This document shows positions 1 through 6,383 of a DNA stretch of 7,808 nt, piece after piece. The first letter of the stretch is position 1. Every line of letters begins with the position of its first letter. The notes under the pieces were generated by a model. It worked only from the letters and a program-made list of their open reading frames with translations. It made no database searches and was not told where the DNA came from. This stretch comes from Burkholderiaceae bacterium. Its GTDB lineage: Bacteria; Pseudomonadota; Gammaproteobacteria; Burkholderiales; Burkholderiaceae_D. The stretch spans positions 1 through 7,808 of the forward strand of contig JACMLV010000356.1 in NCBI GenBank assembly GCA_014379395.1, written 5' to 3'. Position numbers and translations under genes: made by a program.

Positions 1-548
1 AGCTGGACCAGGTGCAAACCTTCATGCCGACGCCGATGGCGATGGCCACCACCATGTACCACACCCGCAAGAACCCGCTGCACAAGGTGTCGGCTGATTC
101 GGAAGTGGTCGAGACGGCACGCAGCGGCAAGATCCGGCGTATCCACAAGGCGTTCTTGCGCTATCAGGACCCGGACAACTGGCCTATCTTGCGCGAGGCG
201 CTGCTCAAGATGGGCCGCGGCGACTTGATCGGCAATGGTGACAGACATCTGATTCCATCCTGGACGGCGTCGGAAGGCAGCGGCAATGGCGGCGCGGAGC
301 TGCGGCGCCAGAGCTCTGCTCCCGGCACCCCGGACAAATTCAAGTCCGGCCCCCAGGCGCGGGCGCAGACGGGCGGGCCGCGCGCCAACGCCCTGACCGG
401 TTCGCTGACGGCGAAAGCCGCGCAGGACTCGAAGGTGCGCCCGTCGATCCTGTCGACCATCAAGACCAAGGCCAAGCCCAACGCCCCGGCCAAGGCGGCC
501 GCCAAACCGGCGCGCAACGCCGCCTCCAGTCGCGGCGGGCGCAAGTAG
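1..548 (+). CDS. ygiQ: YgiQ-family radical SAM protein, C-terminal part (5' end outside window)
   Basis: The reading frame is open from base 3 and stops at TAG 546-548, leaving 181 residues of a protein that in E. coli is over 700 residues long. The visible part begins LDQVQTFMPTPMAMATTMYHT and later has KAFLRYQDPDNWPILREAL and MGRGDLIGNGDRHLIP. These are the signatures of the C-terminal (DUF3362) region of YgiQ/UPF0313 proteins; the radical SAM cluster-binding CxxxCxxC core must lie upstream of the window. The biochemical role of YgiQ is not established. After the conserved block there are about 90 residues of low-complexity, basic, Ala/Pro/Lys/Gly-rich sequence ending SSRGGRK, probably disordered; such a tail is not needed for the family fold and varies between species. 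A GTG at base 12 lies in frame, but the conserved sequence continues before it, so it is internal and not a start. Family assignment is from motif recognition, not a search. Confidence 0.88.
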   Translation, partial: LDQVQTFMPTPMAMATTMYHTRKNPLHKVSADSEVVETARSGKIRRIHKAFLRYQDPDNWPILREALLKMGRGDLIGNGDRHLIPSWTASEGSGNGGAELRRQSSAPGTPDKFKSGPQARAQTGGPRANALTGSLTAKAAQDSKVRPSILSTIKTKAKPNAPAKAAAKPARNAASSRGGRK

Positions 549-567
549 GACTCAAGCAAGGAGGCGC

Positions 568-603
568 AGCCGGCCCGCCCGTCACCGGGCCGGCTATGGT
601 TTT
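568..603 (+). terminator. Stem-loop terminator candidate after ygiQ
   Basis: A perfect 10-bp GC-rich stem (AGCCGGCCCG 568-577 with CGGGCCGGCT 586-595) has an 8-base loop and starts 20 bases after the ygiQ stop. Only a short TTTT (600-603) follows, after a 4-base gap, so it is a suboptimal intrinsic terminator. It separates ygiQ from the lipoprotein gene. Confidence 0.6.
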
Positions 604-718
604 GCGCCGTCAACTATCGATGTTGCCGGTGTGAAAATCGAATGCATCCGTGTACTATTGCGCTGTTGTAATACTGAATAATATTTCGGGCTTTTGGCCA
701 CACGATGAACTGGAAATC
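604..718 (+). other. Upstream region of the RCC1 lipoprotein gene, promoter not resolved
   Basis: This 115-base spacer is clearly more AT-rich than the flanking genes, as expected for a promoter. Several weak elements are present (TTGCCG 623-628, TTGCGC 658-663, TACTAT 653-658, TAATAT 679-684), but none form a pair with good spacing: TTGCGC to TAATAT is only 15 bases. I therefore do not call a specific promoter. Confidence 0.35.
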
Positions 719-2116
719 ATGAAAATCAAATTCGCATCATTTTCTTCCTTGACGTTAGCGCTGGCGCTGGCACTGCTGAGCGCTTGCGGCGGCGGCGGCG
801 GCGCCGACACCCCTAGCGCGCCGACGCTGGTGTCGATCGCGGTCACGCCGGCCGACGCCAGCCTGGCGGTGGGCGCCACCAAACAATATATCGCCACCGG
901 CACGTATTCGGACGGCAGCGCCGCCGACTTGAAAGACAAGGGCGTGACTTGGTCGACCAGCGGCGGGGTCGCCTCGATCGCCAGCGCCGGCCTGGCCACC
1001 GGCAAGAACCTGGGCGCCGGCGCCGTGCTGGCCACTTTAAGCAGCATCGTCGGCAGCACCCCCGTCACAGTGCGCGGCCCGTGGACCGCGTTCGCCGCCG
1101 GCGGCGCGCACACGCTGGCCCGCAAGAGCAATGGCACTCTGTCGGCATGGGGCTTGAATCGCTCCGGCCAGCTGGGCGACGACACAAAGGTCGACAAGAC
1201 CAGCCCGGCCGCCGTCGGCACGGCGTCGAACTGGAGCCAAGTCGCCGCAGGCGAATTCCACACTGTCGCTATCCGCACCGACGGCACCTTGTGGGCCTGG
1301 GGCTTCAACCAGAACGGCCAACTGGGCGACGGCAGCACCACCGACCGGGCCGCCCCGGTCCAGATCGGCAAGGACAAATGGGTCGCTGTCGCGGCCGGCA
1401 AAGCGCACACGCTGGCCATCAAGAGCGACGGCACCTTGTATGCTTGGGGCCGCAACTTCGATAGCCAACTGGGCGACAACACCACAGTCGACAAGACGGC
1501 GCCGGGGAAGATCGGCGTGGCAGTCAACTGGAGCGCGGTATCGGCCGGCGACACCCATTCGCTGGCGCGCCGCACCGACGGCAGCCTGTACGCCTGGGGC
1601 GGCAACAGCGAAGGCCAGCTCGGTTTGGGCCACACCAACGTGACGCGGGAGCCGGCGCGGATTGGATCGTCGACCTGGGTATCGATCACGGCGTCGGCCA
1701 GCCACAGCGCGGCGATCCGCGCCGACGGCGCCTTGTTCGCTTGGGGATTCAACGGCTCGGGGCAATTGGGGACGGGCGACGAAGCGGCCCAGCTCGCACC
1801 GATGCAGGTTGGCTTGGCCTCCGACTGGGCGCTCGTCACGGCGGGCGTCAATTACACGCTGGCGGTCAAGGCCAACGGCACGCTGTGGTCGTGGGGCACC
1901 AACACCGACGGCCAGCTGGGCCTGGGCGACACCTTCGATACGTCGAACCCGAAACAGGTCGGCAGCGCCAACAATTGGGTCGGCGTCTCGGCCGGCTACA
2001 AGCATGCGGTCGGCCTGCGCGGCGACGGCACCCTGTGGGTCTGGGGCCGCAACGAGGAAGGCCAACTGGGCCTGGGCAACCTGATCATCCGCACCGTACC
2101 GACCCCGCTGCCATAA
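719..2116 (+). CDS. Predicted lipoprotein with Big_2 Ig-like domain and seven RCC1 repeats
   Basis: This 465-residue protein starts with a lysine-containing n-region, a hydrophobic Leu/Ala stretch and a lipobox L20-S21-A22-C23, followed by a glycine run, so it should be a lipid-anchored envelope protein. Residues about 36-118 resemble a bacterial Ig-like Big_2 domain (LVSIAVTPADASLAVGAT). Residues 120-465 consist of seven tandem RCC1 repeats of 45-53 residues (starting near 120, 173, 222, 272, 321, 371 and 421), each with the pattern AGxxHT...DGTLxAWGxNxxGQLGxG. Seven repeats fit a closed seven-bladed beta-propeller. Blade 5 has lost the usual AG (TASASHS). I chose ATG 719 because it places the signal peptide at the N-terminus; a GTG at 650 would add 23 residues and bury it. 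The ribosome site is weak (GGAA only 3 bases upstream). Eukaryotic RCC1 is a Ran exchange factor, but that activity should not be assumed; the bacterial role is unknown, with surface binding or adhesion possible. Confidence 0.85.
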   Translation: MKIKFASFSSLTLALALALLSACGGGGGADTPSAPTLVSIAVTPADASLAVGATKQYIATGTYSDGSAADLKDKGVTWSTSGGVASIASAGLATGKNLGAGAVLATLSSIVGSTPVTVRGPWTAFAAGGAHTLARKSNGTLSAWGLNRSGQLGDDTKVDKTSPAAVGTASNWSQVAAGEFHTVAIRTDGTLWAWGFNQNGQLGDGSTTDRAAPVQIGKDKWVAVAAGKAHTLAIKSDGTLYAWGRNFDSQLGDNTTVDKTAPGKIGVAVNWSAVSAGDTHSLARRTDGSLYAWGGNSEGQLGLGHTNVTREPARIGSSTWVSITASASHSAAIRADGALFAWGFNGSGQLGTGDEAAQLAPMQVGLASDWALVTAGVNYTLAVKANGTLWSWGTNTDGQLGLGDTFDTSNPKQVGSANNWVGVSAGYKHAVGLRGDGTLWVWGRNEEGQLGLGNLIIRTVPTPLP

Positions 2117-2124
2117 ACAACTGA

Positions 2125-2159
2125 GCGACTCCGACACGCGAGTCGCGCCTTTGAGGCGC
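2125..2159 (+). other. Two mutually exclusive small hairpins after the RCC1 gene
   Basis: Just after the lipoprotein stop there is a 7-bp stem GCGACTC (2125-2131)/GAGTCGC (2140-2146) and a 6-bp stem GCGCCT (2145-2150)/AGGCGC (2154-2159) with a TTG loop. They share bases 2145-2146, so only one can form in full. Neither is followed by a T-run. Confidence 0.4.
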
Positions 2160-2161
2160 CG

Positions 2162-2201
2162 AATGGCGGCTTTCCTTGCTACAACAAGGGCAGCCGCCAT
2201 T
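2162..2201 (+). terminator. Long 3' stem-loop of the RCC1 gene (possible terminator)
   Basis: The arms AATGGCGGCT (2162-2171) and AGCCGCCATT (2192-2201) pair perfectly. The helix continues inward past one T/C mismatch and a G-U wobble to CCTTG (2174-2178)/CAAGG (2185-2189), closing a 6-base loop. This is a stable structure of about 17 bp, but it lacks a real T-tract (only TTT), so termination is uncertain. It may instead protect the mRNA 3' end. Confidence 0.5.
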
Positions 2202-2268
2202 TGCACATCCACGCCCCTCCCCGTTGTCAAAAAAAGACGCTATCATCACCGCACCATGCGCGAGGTTG

Positions 2269-2305
2269 ATAGTCGTAGAGTATCGAACTCATTGGAACAA
2301 TCAAT
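2269..2305 (+). promoter_or_regulatory. OxyR-type operator upstream of ahpC (four half-sites)
   Basis: Four tetranucleotides lie at exact 11-base steps, each separated by 7 bases: ATAG (2269-2272), GTAT (2280-2283), ATTG (2291-2294) and CAAT (2302-2305). This is the geometry of the OxyR consensus ATAG-N7-CTAT-N7-ATAG-N7-CTAT, with one half-site perfect and three carrying one mismatch each. The operator ends one base before the candidate -35 of the ahpC promoter, the position from which OxyR activates by contacting RNA polymerase. The oxyR gene itself is not in the window. The match was found by eye. Confidence 0.82.
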
Positions 2306-2306
2306 T

Positions 2307-2334
2307 TTGCAAATGGTTGAAAAAACCTTACACT
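2307..2334 (+). promoter_or_regulatory. Candidate sigma-70 promoter of ahpC(F)
   Basis: TTGCAA (2307-2312, 4 of 6 to consensus) and TACACT (2329-2334, 4 of 6) are separated by 16 bases. Both are weak, as expected of an activator-dependent promoter, and the -35 directly abuts the OxyR-like operator. The transcript would start near 2340-2342, giving a leader of about 30 bases before ahpC. A TTGAAA at 2317 is another -35 candidate but has no good -10 partner. Confidence 0.6.
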
Positions 2335-2372
2335 GGCGTCTCAATGATCCACAACCCCAACGAGGAAATCAC

Positions 2373-2936
2373 ATGTCACTCATCAACACCCAAGTCAAAC
2401 CATTCAAGGCAACCGCTTACCAAAACGACAAATTCATCGAAGTCAACGAAGAGTCCTTGAAAGGCAAGTGGTCGGTGGTGGTGTTCTACCCGGCCGATTT
2501 CACCTTCGTCTGCCCGACCGAACTGGAAGACCTGGCCAACAACTACGCCGAATTCCAGAAGATGGGCGTGGAAGTGTATGGCGTGTCGACCGACACCCAC
2601 TTCGCGCACAAGGCATGGCACGACACGTCGGACGCGATCAAGAAAGTGCAATACCCGCTGGTGGGCGATCCGACCACTATCCTGGCGCGCAACTTCGAAG
2701 TGCTGATCGAAGAAGAAGGCTTGGCCCTGCGCGGCACCTTCGTCATCAATCCGGAAGGCCAGATCAAGGTCATGGAAGTGCATGACAACGGCATCGGCCG
2801 CGACGCCTCCGAATTGCTGCGCAAGGTCAAGGCCGCCCAGTACGTCTACTCGCATCCGGGCGAAGTGTGCCCTGCGAAATGGACCGAAGGCGCCGCCACC
2901 CTGACCCCGTCGCTCGACCTGGTCGGCAAGATCTAA
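2373..2936 (+). CDS. ahpC: Alkyl hydroperoxide reductase subunit C (2-Cys peroxiredoxin)
   Basis: AhpC is a cytoplasmic peroxiredoxin that reduces H2O2, organic hydroperoxides and peroxynitrite, and is recycled by AhpF. The 187-residue protein has the family's typical length. It carries the peroxidatic Cys47 in FTFVCPTE and the resolving Cys166 in the C-terminal EVCPAKW, the arrangement of typical 2-Cys AhpC/Prx1 enzymes. GDPTTILARNFEV and LRGTFVINPEG in the middle are also characteristic. The start ATG 2373 is supported by AGGA (2363-2366) six bases upstream and by homology of MSLINTQVKPFKATAY with known AhpC N-termini; the frame stays open further upstream to a position before the promoter, and that extension is rejected. 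The gene is the first of a peroxide-inducible unit with ahpF 106 bases downstream, under the OxyR-like site. No key residue is missing. Confidence 0.97.
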   Translation: MSLINTQVKPFKATAYQNDKFIEVNEESLKGKWSVVVFYPADFTFVCPTELEDLANNYAEFQKMGVEVYGVSTDTHFAHKAWHDTSDAIKKVQYPLVGDPTTILARNFEVLIEEEGLALRGTFVINPEGQIKVMEVHDNGIGRDASELLRKVKAAQYVYSHPGEVCPAKWTEGAATLTPSLDLVGKI

Positions 2937-2970
2937 GTGATCGCAGTCGGAACGTTGTAGCAAGTAACAA

Positions 2971-3008
2971 GACGGCCGGCCCCACGAGGGCCGGCGTCCC
3001 CCGGTTTT
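2971..3008 (+). terminator. Intercistronic hairpin between ahpC and ahpF (attenuator or partial terminator)
   Basis: GCCGGCCC (2975-2982) pairs with GGGCCGGC (2988-2995) around a CACGA loop. With a bulged G2974 the helix extends by GAC (2971-2973)/GTC (2996-2998, as CGTC). A short T-run (TTTT within 3004-3008) follows about 6 bases later. This looks like a leaky terminator or an mRNA-stabilising end for the ahpC message, which would give more AhpC than AhpF. No separate ahpF promoter is evident in the spacer. Confidence 0.6.
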
Positions 3009-3042
3009 ATCCAAGACAAACAAGACGAACGAGGAACCCATC

Positions 3043-4626
3043 ATGTTGGACGCCAATCTCACAGCCCAGTTGAAAGCCTATTTGGAAAAAGTGGTGCAAC
3101 CGATCGAGATCGTTGCGTCCCTCGATGACAGCGCCGCCGCGCGCGAGATGCGCGAACTGCTCCGGGAAATCGTCCTGTTGAGCGAACGCATCACGCTGGT
3201 CGAGCGCCAGGACGGCGCCGCGCGCACCCCGTCGTTTTCCATCAACCGCGCCGGCGGCGACGTCGGCGTCAGCTTCGCCGCGATCCCGATGGGCCACGAA
3301 TTCACCTCGCTGGTGCTGGCCCTGCTGCAAGTGGGCGGCCACCCGATCAAGCTCGACGCCACGCTCATCGAGCAGATCCGCAACCTCGACGGCGACTACG
3401 TCTTCGAAACCTATATCTCCCTGACCTGCCAGAACTGCCCGGAAGTGGTGCAATCGCTCAACGCGATGGCCATCATCAATCCGCGCATCCGCACCATCGC
3501 CATCGACGGCAGCCTGTACCAGAAGGAAGTCGAGGCGCGCCAGATCATGGCGGTGCCGACCATTTATTTGAACGGCGAAGTGTTCGGCCAGGGCCGCAGC
3601 GGGGTCGAGGAGATCCTCGCCAAGCTCGACACCGGCGCCGGCGCGCGCCAGGCCGAGCAGCTGACCAAGAAGGACGTGTTCGACGTGCTGATCGTCGGCG
3701 GCGGGCCGGCCGGCGCCTCGGCCGCGATCTACGCCGCGCGCAAGGGCATCCGCACCGGCGTGCTGGCCGACCGCTTCGGCGGCCAGGTGCTCGACACCTT
3801 GTCGATCGAGAACTTCGTCTCGGTCAAGGAGACCGAGGGGCCGCTGTTCGCCACCGCGCTCGAGCAGCACGTCAAGACCTACGACGTCGACATCATGAAC
3901 ACCCAGCGCGCCGTCGGCCTTGCGCCCGGCAAGTTGATCGAAGTGACCACCGCCAGCGGCGCGGTATTGAAAAGCAAGACCGTGATCCTGGCCACCGGCG
4001 CCCGCTGGAGGGAAGTGAACGTGCCGGGCGAGAAGGAATACCGCAACCACGGCGTGGCCTATTGCCCGCACTGCGACGGCCCGCTGTTCAAGGGCAAGCG
4101 GGTGGCGGTGATCGGCGGCGGCAACTCCGGCGTCGAGGCGGCGATCGACCTGGCCGGGCTGGTGGCGCACATTACCCTGATCGAGTTCGGCGCCGAGCTG
4201 CGCGCCGACGCGGTGCTGCAACGCAAGCTGCGCAGCCTGCCGAACGTGACCGTCATCGTGTCGGCCCAGACCACCGAGATCCACGGCGACGGCAAGAAGG
4301 TCAACGCGCTGAGCTACAAGGACCGTTCGACCGAGGCGATCCACAAGGTCGAGCTCGAAGGCGTGTTCGTGCAGATCGGCCTGGTGCCCAACACCGAGTG
4401 GCTGAAGGGCACGCTGAACCTGTCGCGCAGCGGCGAGATCGAGATCGACGCCCGCGGCCAGACCTCGGTGCCGGGCGTGTTCGCCGCCGGCGACGTGACG
4501 ACGGTGCCGTTCAAGCAGATCGTGATCGCCGTCGGCGAGGGCGCCAAGGCGGCGCTGGCCGCCTTCGACCACCTGATCCGCGCCGACGACGCCGGCGCGA
4601 CGGCGCAGGACAAGCTGGCCGCGTAA
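3043..4626 (+). CDS. ahpF: Alkyl hydroperoxide reductase subunit F (NADH-dependent flavoprotein)
   Basis: AhpF moves electrons from NADH through FAD and two disulfide centres to oxidised AhpC in the cytoplasm. The 527-residue protein is about as long as E. coli AhpF (521). The N-terminal double thioredoxin-fold domain (about 1-200) holds the redox pair C129-Q-N-C132 in SLTCQNCPE. A linker of about 15 residues leads to the thioredoxin-reductase-like part: FAD-binding GGGPAG at 219-224, the second redox pair C341-P-H-C344 in YCPHCDGP, the nucleotide-binding GGGNSG at 358-363, and the C-terminal FAD motif FAAGD with Asp484. All catalytic cysteines are present. ATG 3043 has GAGGAA (3031-3036) six bases upstream. 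It probably shares the OxyR-controlled ahpC promoter, with the hairpin in between lowering its level. The full-length N-terminal domain separates it from an ordinary thioredoxin reductase. Confidence 0.97.
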   Translation: MLDANLTAQLKAYLEKVVQPIEIVASLDDSAAAREMRELLREIVLLSERITLVERQDGAARTPSFSINRAGGDVGVSFAAIPMGHEFTSLVLALLQVGGHPIKLDATLIEQIRNLDGDYVFETYISLTCQNCPEVVQSLNAMAIINPRIRTIAIDGSLYQKEVEARQIMAVPTIYLNGEVFGQGRSGVEEILAKLDTGAGARQAEQLTKKDVFDVLIVGGGPAGASAAIYAARKGIRTGVLADRFGGQVLDTLSIENFVSVKETEGPLFATALEQHVKTYDVDIMNTQRAVGLAPGKLIEVTTASGAVLKSKTVILATGARWREVNVPGEKEYRNHGVAYCPHCDGPLFKGKRVAVIGGGNSGVEAAIDLAGLVAHITLIEFGAELRADAVLQRKLRSLPNVTVIVSAQTTEIHGDGKKVNALSYKDRSTEAIHKVELEGVFVQIGLVPNTEWLKGTLNLSRSGEIEIDARGQTSVPGVFAAGDVTTVPFKQIVIAVGEGAKAALAAFDHLIRADDAGATAQDKLAA

Positions 4627-4664
4627 GTTGCCCGCCGCGCGGCGGCGGTAACAGCAAAAAAAGC

Positions 4665-4704
4665 AAAAAACCGGAACCGCCCGCTGGGCCGCTCCGGTTT
4701 TTTT
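4665..4704. terminator. Bidirectional terminator between ahpF and the PerM-type gene
   Basis: AAAAAACCGGA (4665-4675) pairs with TCCGGTTTTTT (4693-4703), with an inner GCCC (4679-4682)/GGGC (4686-4689) helix. On the plus strand the stem is followed by T7 (4698-4704); on the minus strand it is followed by T6 then GC and a further T-run (A-runs 4655-4662 on the plus strand). It therefore serves both convergent transcripts and lies 39 bases after the ahpF stop. Confidence 0.9.
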
Positions 4705-4735
4705 ATGTCGCCGATTCCTGTATCGCCGGCTCTTT

Positions 4736-5857
4736 TTACGCCGCCAGATCCGCGCTCGCCTGCCTGAGCCGCAGCGCCAGCGCGTTGCGGTGGCGCGCGC
4801 GCAGGCGCGGATTGGTGATCAGGCGGCCCAGCGTCTCGCCCACCACCATCACCACCCCCAGCAGCGGCAGCACCAGCATCAGCCCGGCCACGCCGGCCAC
4901 GAAGCCGCCGATGAAGATCATCAGCACCGTGATCAATGGATGGATGTGCAGGCTGCGCCCGAGCGTGGCCGGCATGAAGATGAAGTCGTCGAGCAGGCGC
5001 ACCATGATGAACACGCCGATCGCGCCGTAGGCCAGGCCAGGGTCGCCCGGCGCGTCGGTCGAGGCCACCACGACCACCATGATGCAGCCGGCGATCGAGC
5101 CGACGAAGGGCACCCAGGCCAGCAGCGCCGCGATCAGGCCGAGGACCAGCGGCGAGGGCACGCCGATGGCCCACAGGCCGGCCGCCAGCACCACCGTGTC
5201 GAGCACGGTGAGCGCCATCAGGCCCTGGAAATAGCGGCGCGCGGTCTGGTCGACCTCGTGCAGCAGGTACAGGGTCTTCTCGAAGAAGGCGTTGGGCACG
5301 GCGCGCGCGAGGAATTTCTTGAAGCGGTGGCCGTCGCGCAGGAAAAAGAAGGTCAGGAAGGGCGCCAGGATCAGCGAGGGCACCGACGAGGCGACCGAGA
5401 CCAGGATCTCGGTCAGGTGCTTCTGGACGAAATTTTCCGTGTAGGCGGCGAAGCGGTGGTCGAGCACCGAGCGCAGATGCAAGCGGTGCAGGATCGGAAA
5501 CTTGTCCTCCAGCGCCATCACGGTGCCGCGCACGAAGCCGTTGGCGCCGGCCAGATAGCGCGCCGGCAGGTTCTGCCACGAATCCGACGGCGCCGGCACC
5601 AGGTAGGCGCCGGCCAGCACGGCCAGCACGACGACGGCGACGAACAGCGCGCCGACGATCAGCGTGGCGCTGTTGCGGCTGACGCCGGCGCGGATCAGGC
5701 GCTGCGTCGGCCCCAGCAGCGCGTAATACAGGATGATGCCGAGCAGGAAGGGCACCACCAGCCACAGCATCCGCTGCAGCAACAGCAGCAGCACGCAGGT
5801 GACGCCGATGATGCCGGCCCAGACCACCGGGCCCGAGCGCTGCTGGATCTGGCTCAT
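4736..5857 (-). CDS. AI-2E/PerM family inner-membrane transporter
   Basis: The 373-residue protein is an integral membrane protein of the PF01594 (AI-2E/PerM/UPF0118) family, whose members have been proposed to export autoinducer-2, ions or other small solutes; the substrate cannot be told from sequence. Hydrophobic segments lie near residues 11-28, 31-49, 64-88, 151-173, 217-232, 237-265, 276-296 and 306-341, with a long polar region (about 89-150) between the third and fourth, as is usual. Family-like motifs include AWVPFVGSIAG (247-257), RLLDDFIFMPATLGRSLHIHP (287-307) and the glycine-rich GGFVAGVAGLMLVLPLLGV after it. The start ATG (5857-5855) overlaps the stop of the upstream cNMP-binding gene as ATGA. 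There is no strong ribosome site of its own, so translational coupling is likely. Transcription ends at the shared terminator at 4665-4704. The name AI-2E transporter should not be read as evidence of quorum signalling. Confidence 0.88.
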   Translation of the reverse strand: MSQIQQRSGPVVWAGIIGVTCVLLLLLQRMLWLVVPFLLGIILYYALLGPTQRLIRAGVSRNSATLIVGALFVAVVVLAVLAGAYLVPAPSDSWQNLPARYLAGANGFVRGTVMALEDKFPILHRLHLRSVLDHRFAAYTENFVQKHLTEILVSVASSVPSLILAPFLTFFFLRDGHRFKKFLARAVPNAFFEKTLYLLHEVDQTARRYFQGLMALTVLDTVVLAAGLWAIGVPSPLVLGLIAALLAWVPFVGSIAGCIMVVVVASTDAPGDPGLAYGAIGVFIMVRLLDDFIFMPATLGRSLHIHPLITVLMIFIGGFVAGVAGLMLVLPLLGVVMVVGETLGRLITNPRLRARHRNALALRLRQASADLAA

Positions 5858-6333
5858 AGGGCTTCGGCCTGCGGCGCGCCGCGCATCCAGCTGCGCAGGC
5901 GCAGGCCGATGTGGCGCGCCAAGGCCAGCGCGATCTTGTAGCCGATCACGGCGTCGTGCTCCATCAGCGCCATGAAGTCGGCGCGGAAGAACACCGCCAG
6001 CTCGCAATCGTCGGCCGCGCGCGCCTGGGCGTTGCGCGGCGAATTGTCGAGCAGCGCCAGGTCGCCGAAGAAGGCGCCCGGGGCCAGCTCGGCCACCACC
6101 TCGGTGCGCGGCCCGCGCACGCGGCAAATGCGCACCTTGCCGGCCATGAGCAGATACAGCGCCTGGCCCTCCTCGCCCTCGTCGAAGATGATCTCGTCGC
6201 CCAGATAGCTGCGCTCGTGCATCAGCTCGGCGACGATTTTCAGCTCGCGCGCGGTTAGTTCGGAAAACAAGGCCGAGTCCTTCAGGCGGAGCAGGCGCGG
6301 CGACAGGGGCTGCGCTTTGAGGAAACCAAACAT
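5854..6333 (-). CDS. Stand-alone cyclic nucleotide-binding domain protein (no HTH)
   Basis: This 159-residue protein has one Crp/Fnr-like cNMP-binding domain (about 20-125). Seen in it are DSALFSELTARELKIVAELM, the beta-roll segment DEIIFDEGEEGQALYLLMAGKVRI, and the phosphate-binding cassette FFGDLALLDNSPRNAQARA (88-106), where Arg100 aligns with the cAMP-phosphate-binding Arg82 of CRP. The CRP Glu72 position is Asp91 and the Ser83 position is Asn101, so the ligand is uncertain. The C-terminal 35 residues form one helix-rich tail (YKIALALARHIGLRLRSWM) rather than a winged helix, so it is unlikely to bind DNA. ATG 6333 has GGAG (plus-strand 6342-6345) eight bases upstream. It is the first gene of a two-gene operon and overlaps the permease gene by four bases, suggesting a regulatory partner of that transporter. 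This partnership is inference. Confidence 0.85.
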   Translation of the reverse strand: MFGFLKAQPLSPRLLRLKDSALFSELTARELKIVAELMHERSYLGDEIIFDEGEEGQALYLLMAGKVRICRVRGPRTEVVAELAPGAFFGDLALLDNSPRNAQARAADDCELAVFFRADFMALMEHDAVIGYKIALALARHIGLRLRSWMRGAPQAEAL

Positions 6334-6383
6334 CGAGACAACTCCAGGAACGGGGGGCGCGCGGCGGCGGGCGCGATTTTTCG

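Noticed and set aside
650..718. GTG start 23 codons upstream of the RCC1 lipoprotein ATG
   Set aside because: It would put 23 residues before the signal peptide and displace the lipobox; ATG 719 gives a standard lipoprotein N-terminus.
1077..2116. DNA repeats suggesting a CRISPR or tandem repeat array
   Set aside because: The periodicity of about 150 bases is the coding sequence of diverged RCC1 blades, not identical direct repeats with spacers.
655..2230. Long minus-strand open frames opposite the RCC1 gene
   Set aside because: Their apparent repeats simply reflect the RCC1 repeats read backwards, and they have no ribosome site or recognisable domain.
2151..2372. N-terminal extension of AhpC by 74 codons
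   Set aside because: It would cover the operator and promoter, and AhpC from ATG 2373 already has the full family length with a good ribosome site.
3007..4572. A 521-codon open frame on the minus strand opposite ahpF
   Set aside because: It is a mirror of a GC-rich real gene: its protein is an unrecognisable His/Arg/Ala-rich string, while the plus strand encodes complete AhpF with all motifs.
4790..5941. A 383-codon plus-strand frame over the PerM gene
   Set aside because: Its product is a His/Gln/Arg-rich low-complexity string, whereas the minus strand gives a clean multi-helix membrane protein.
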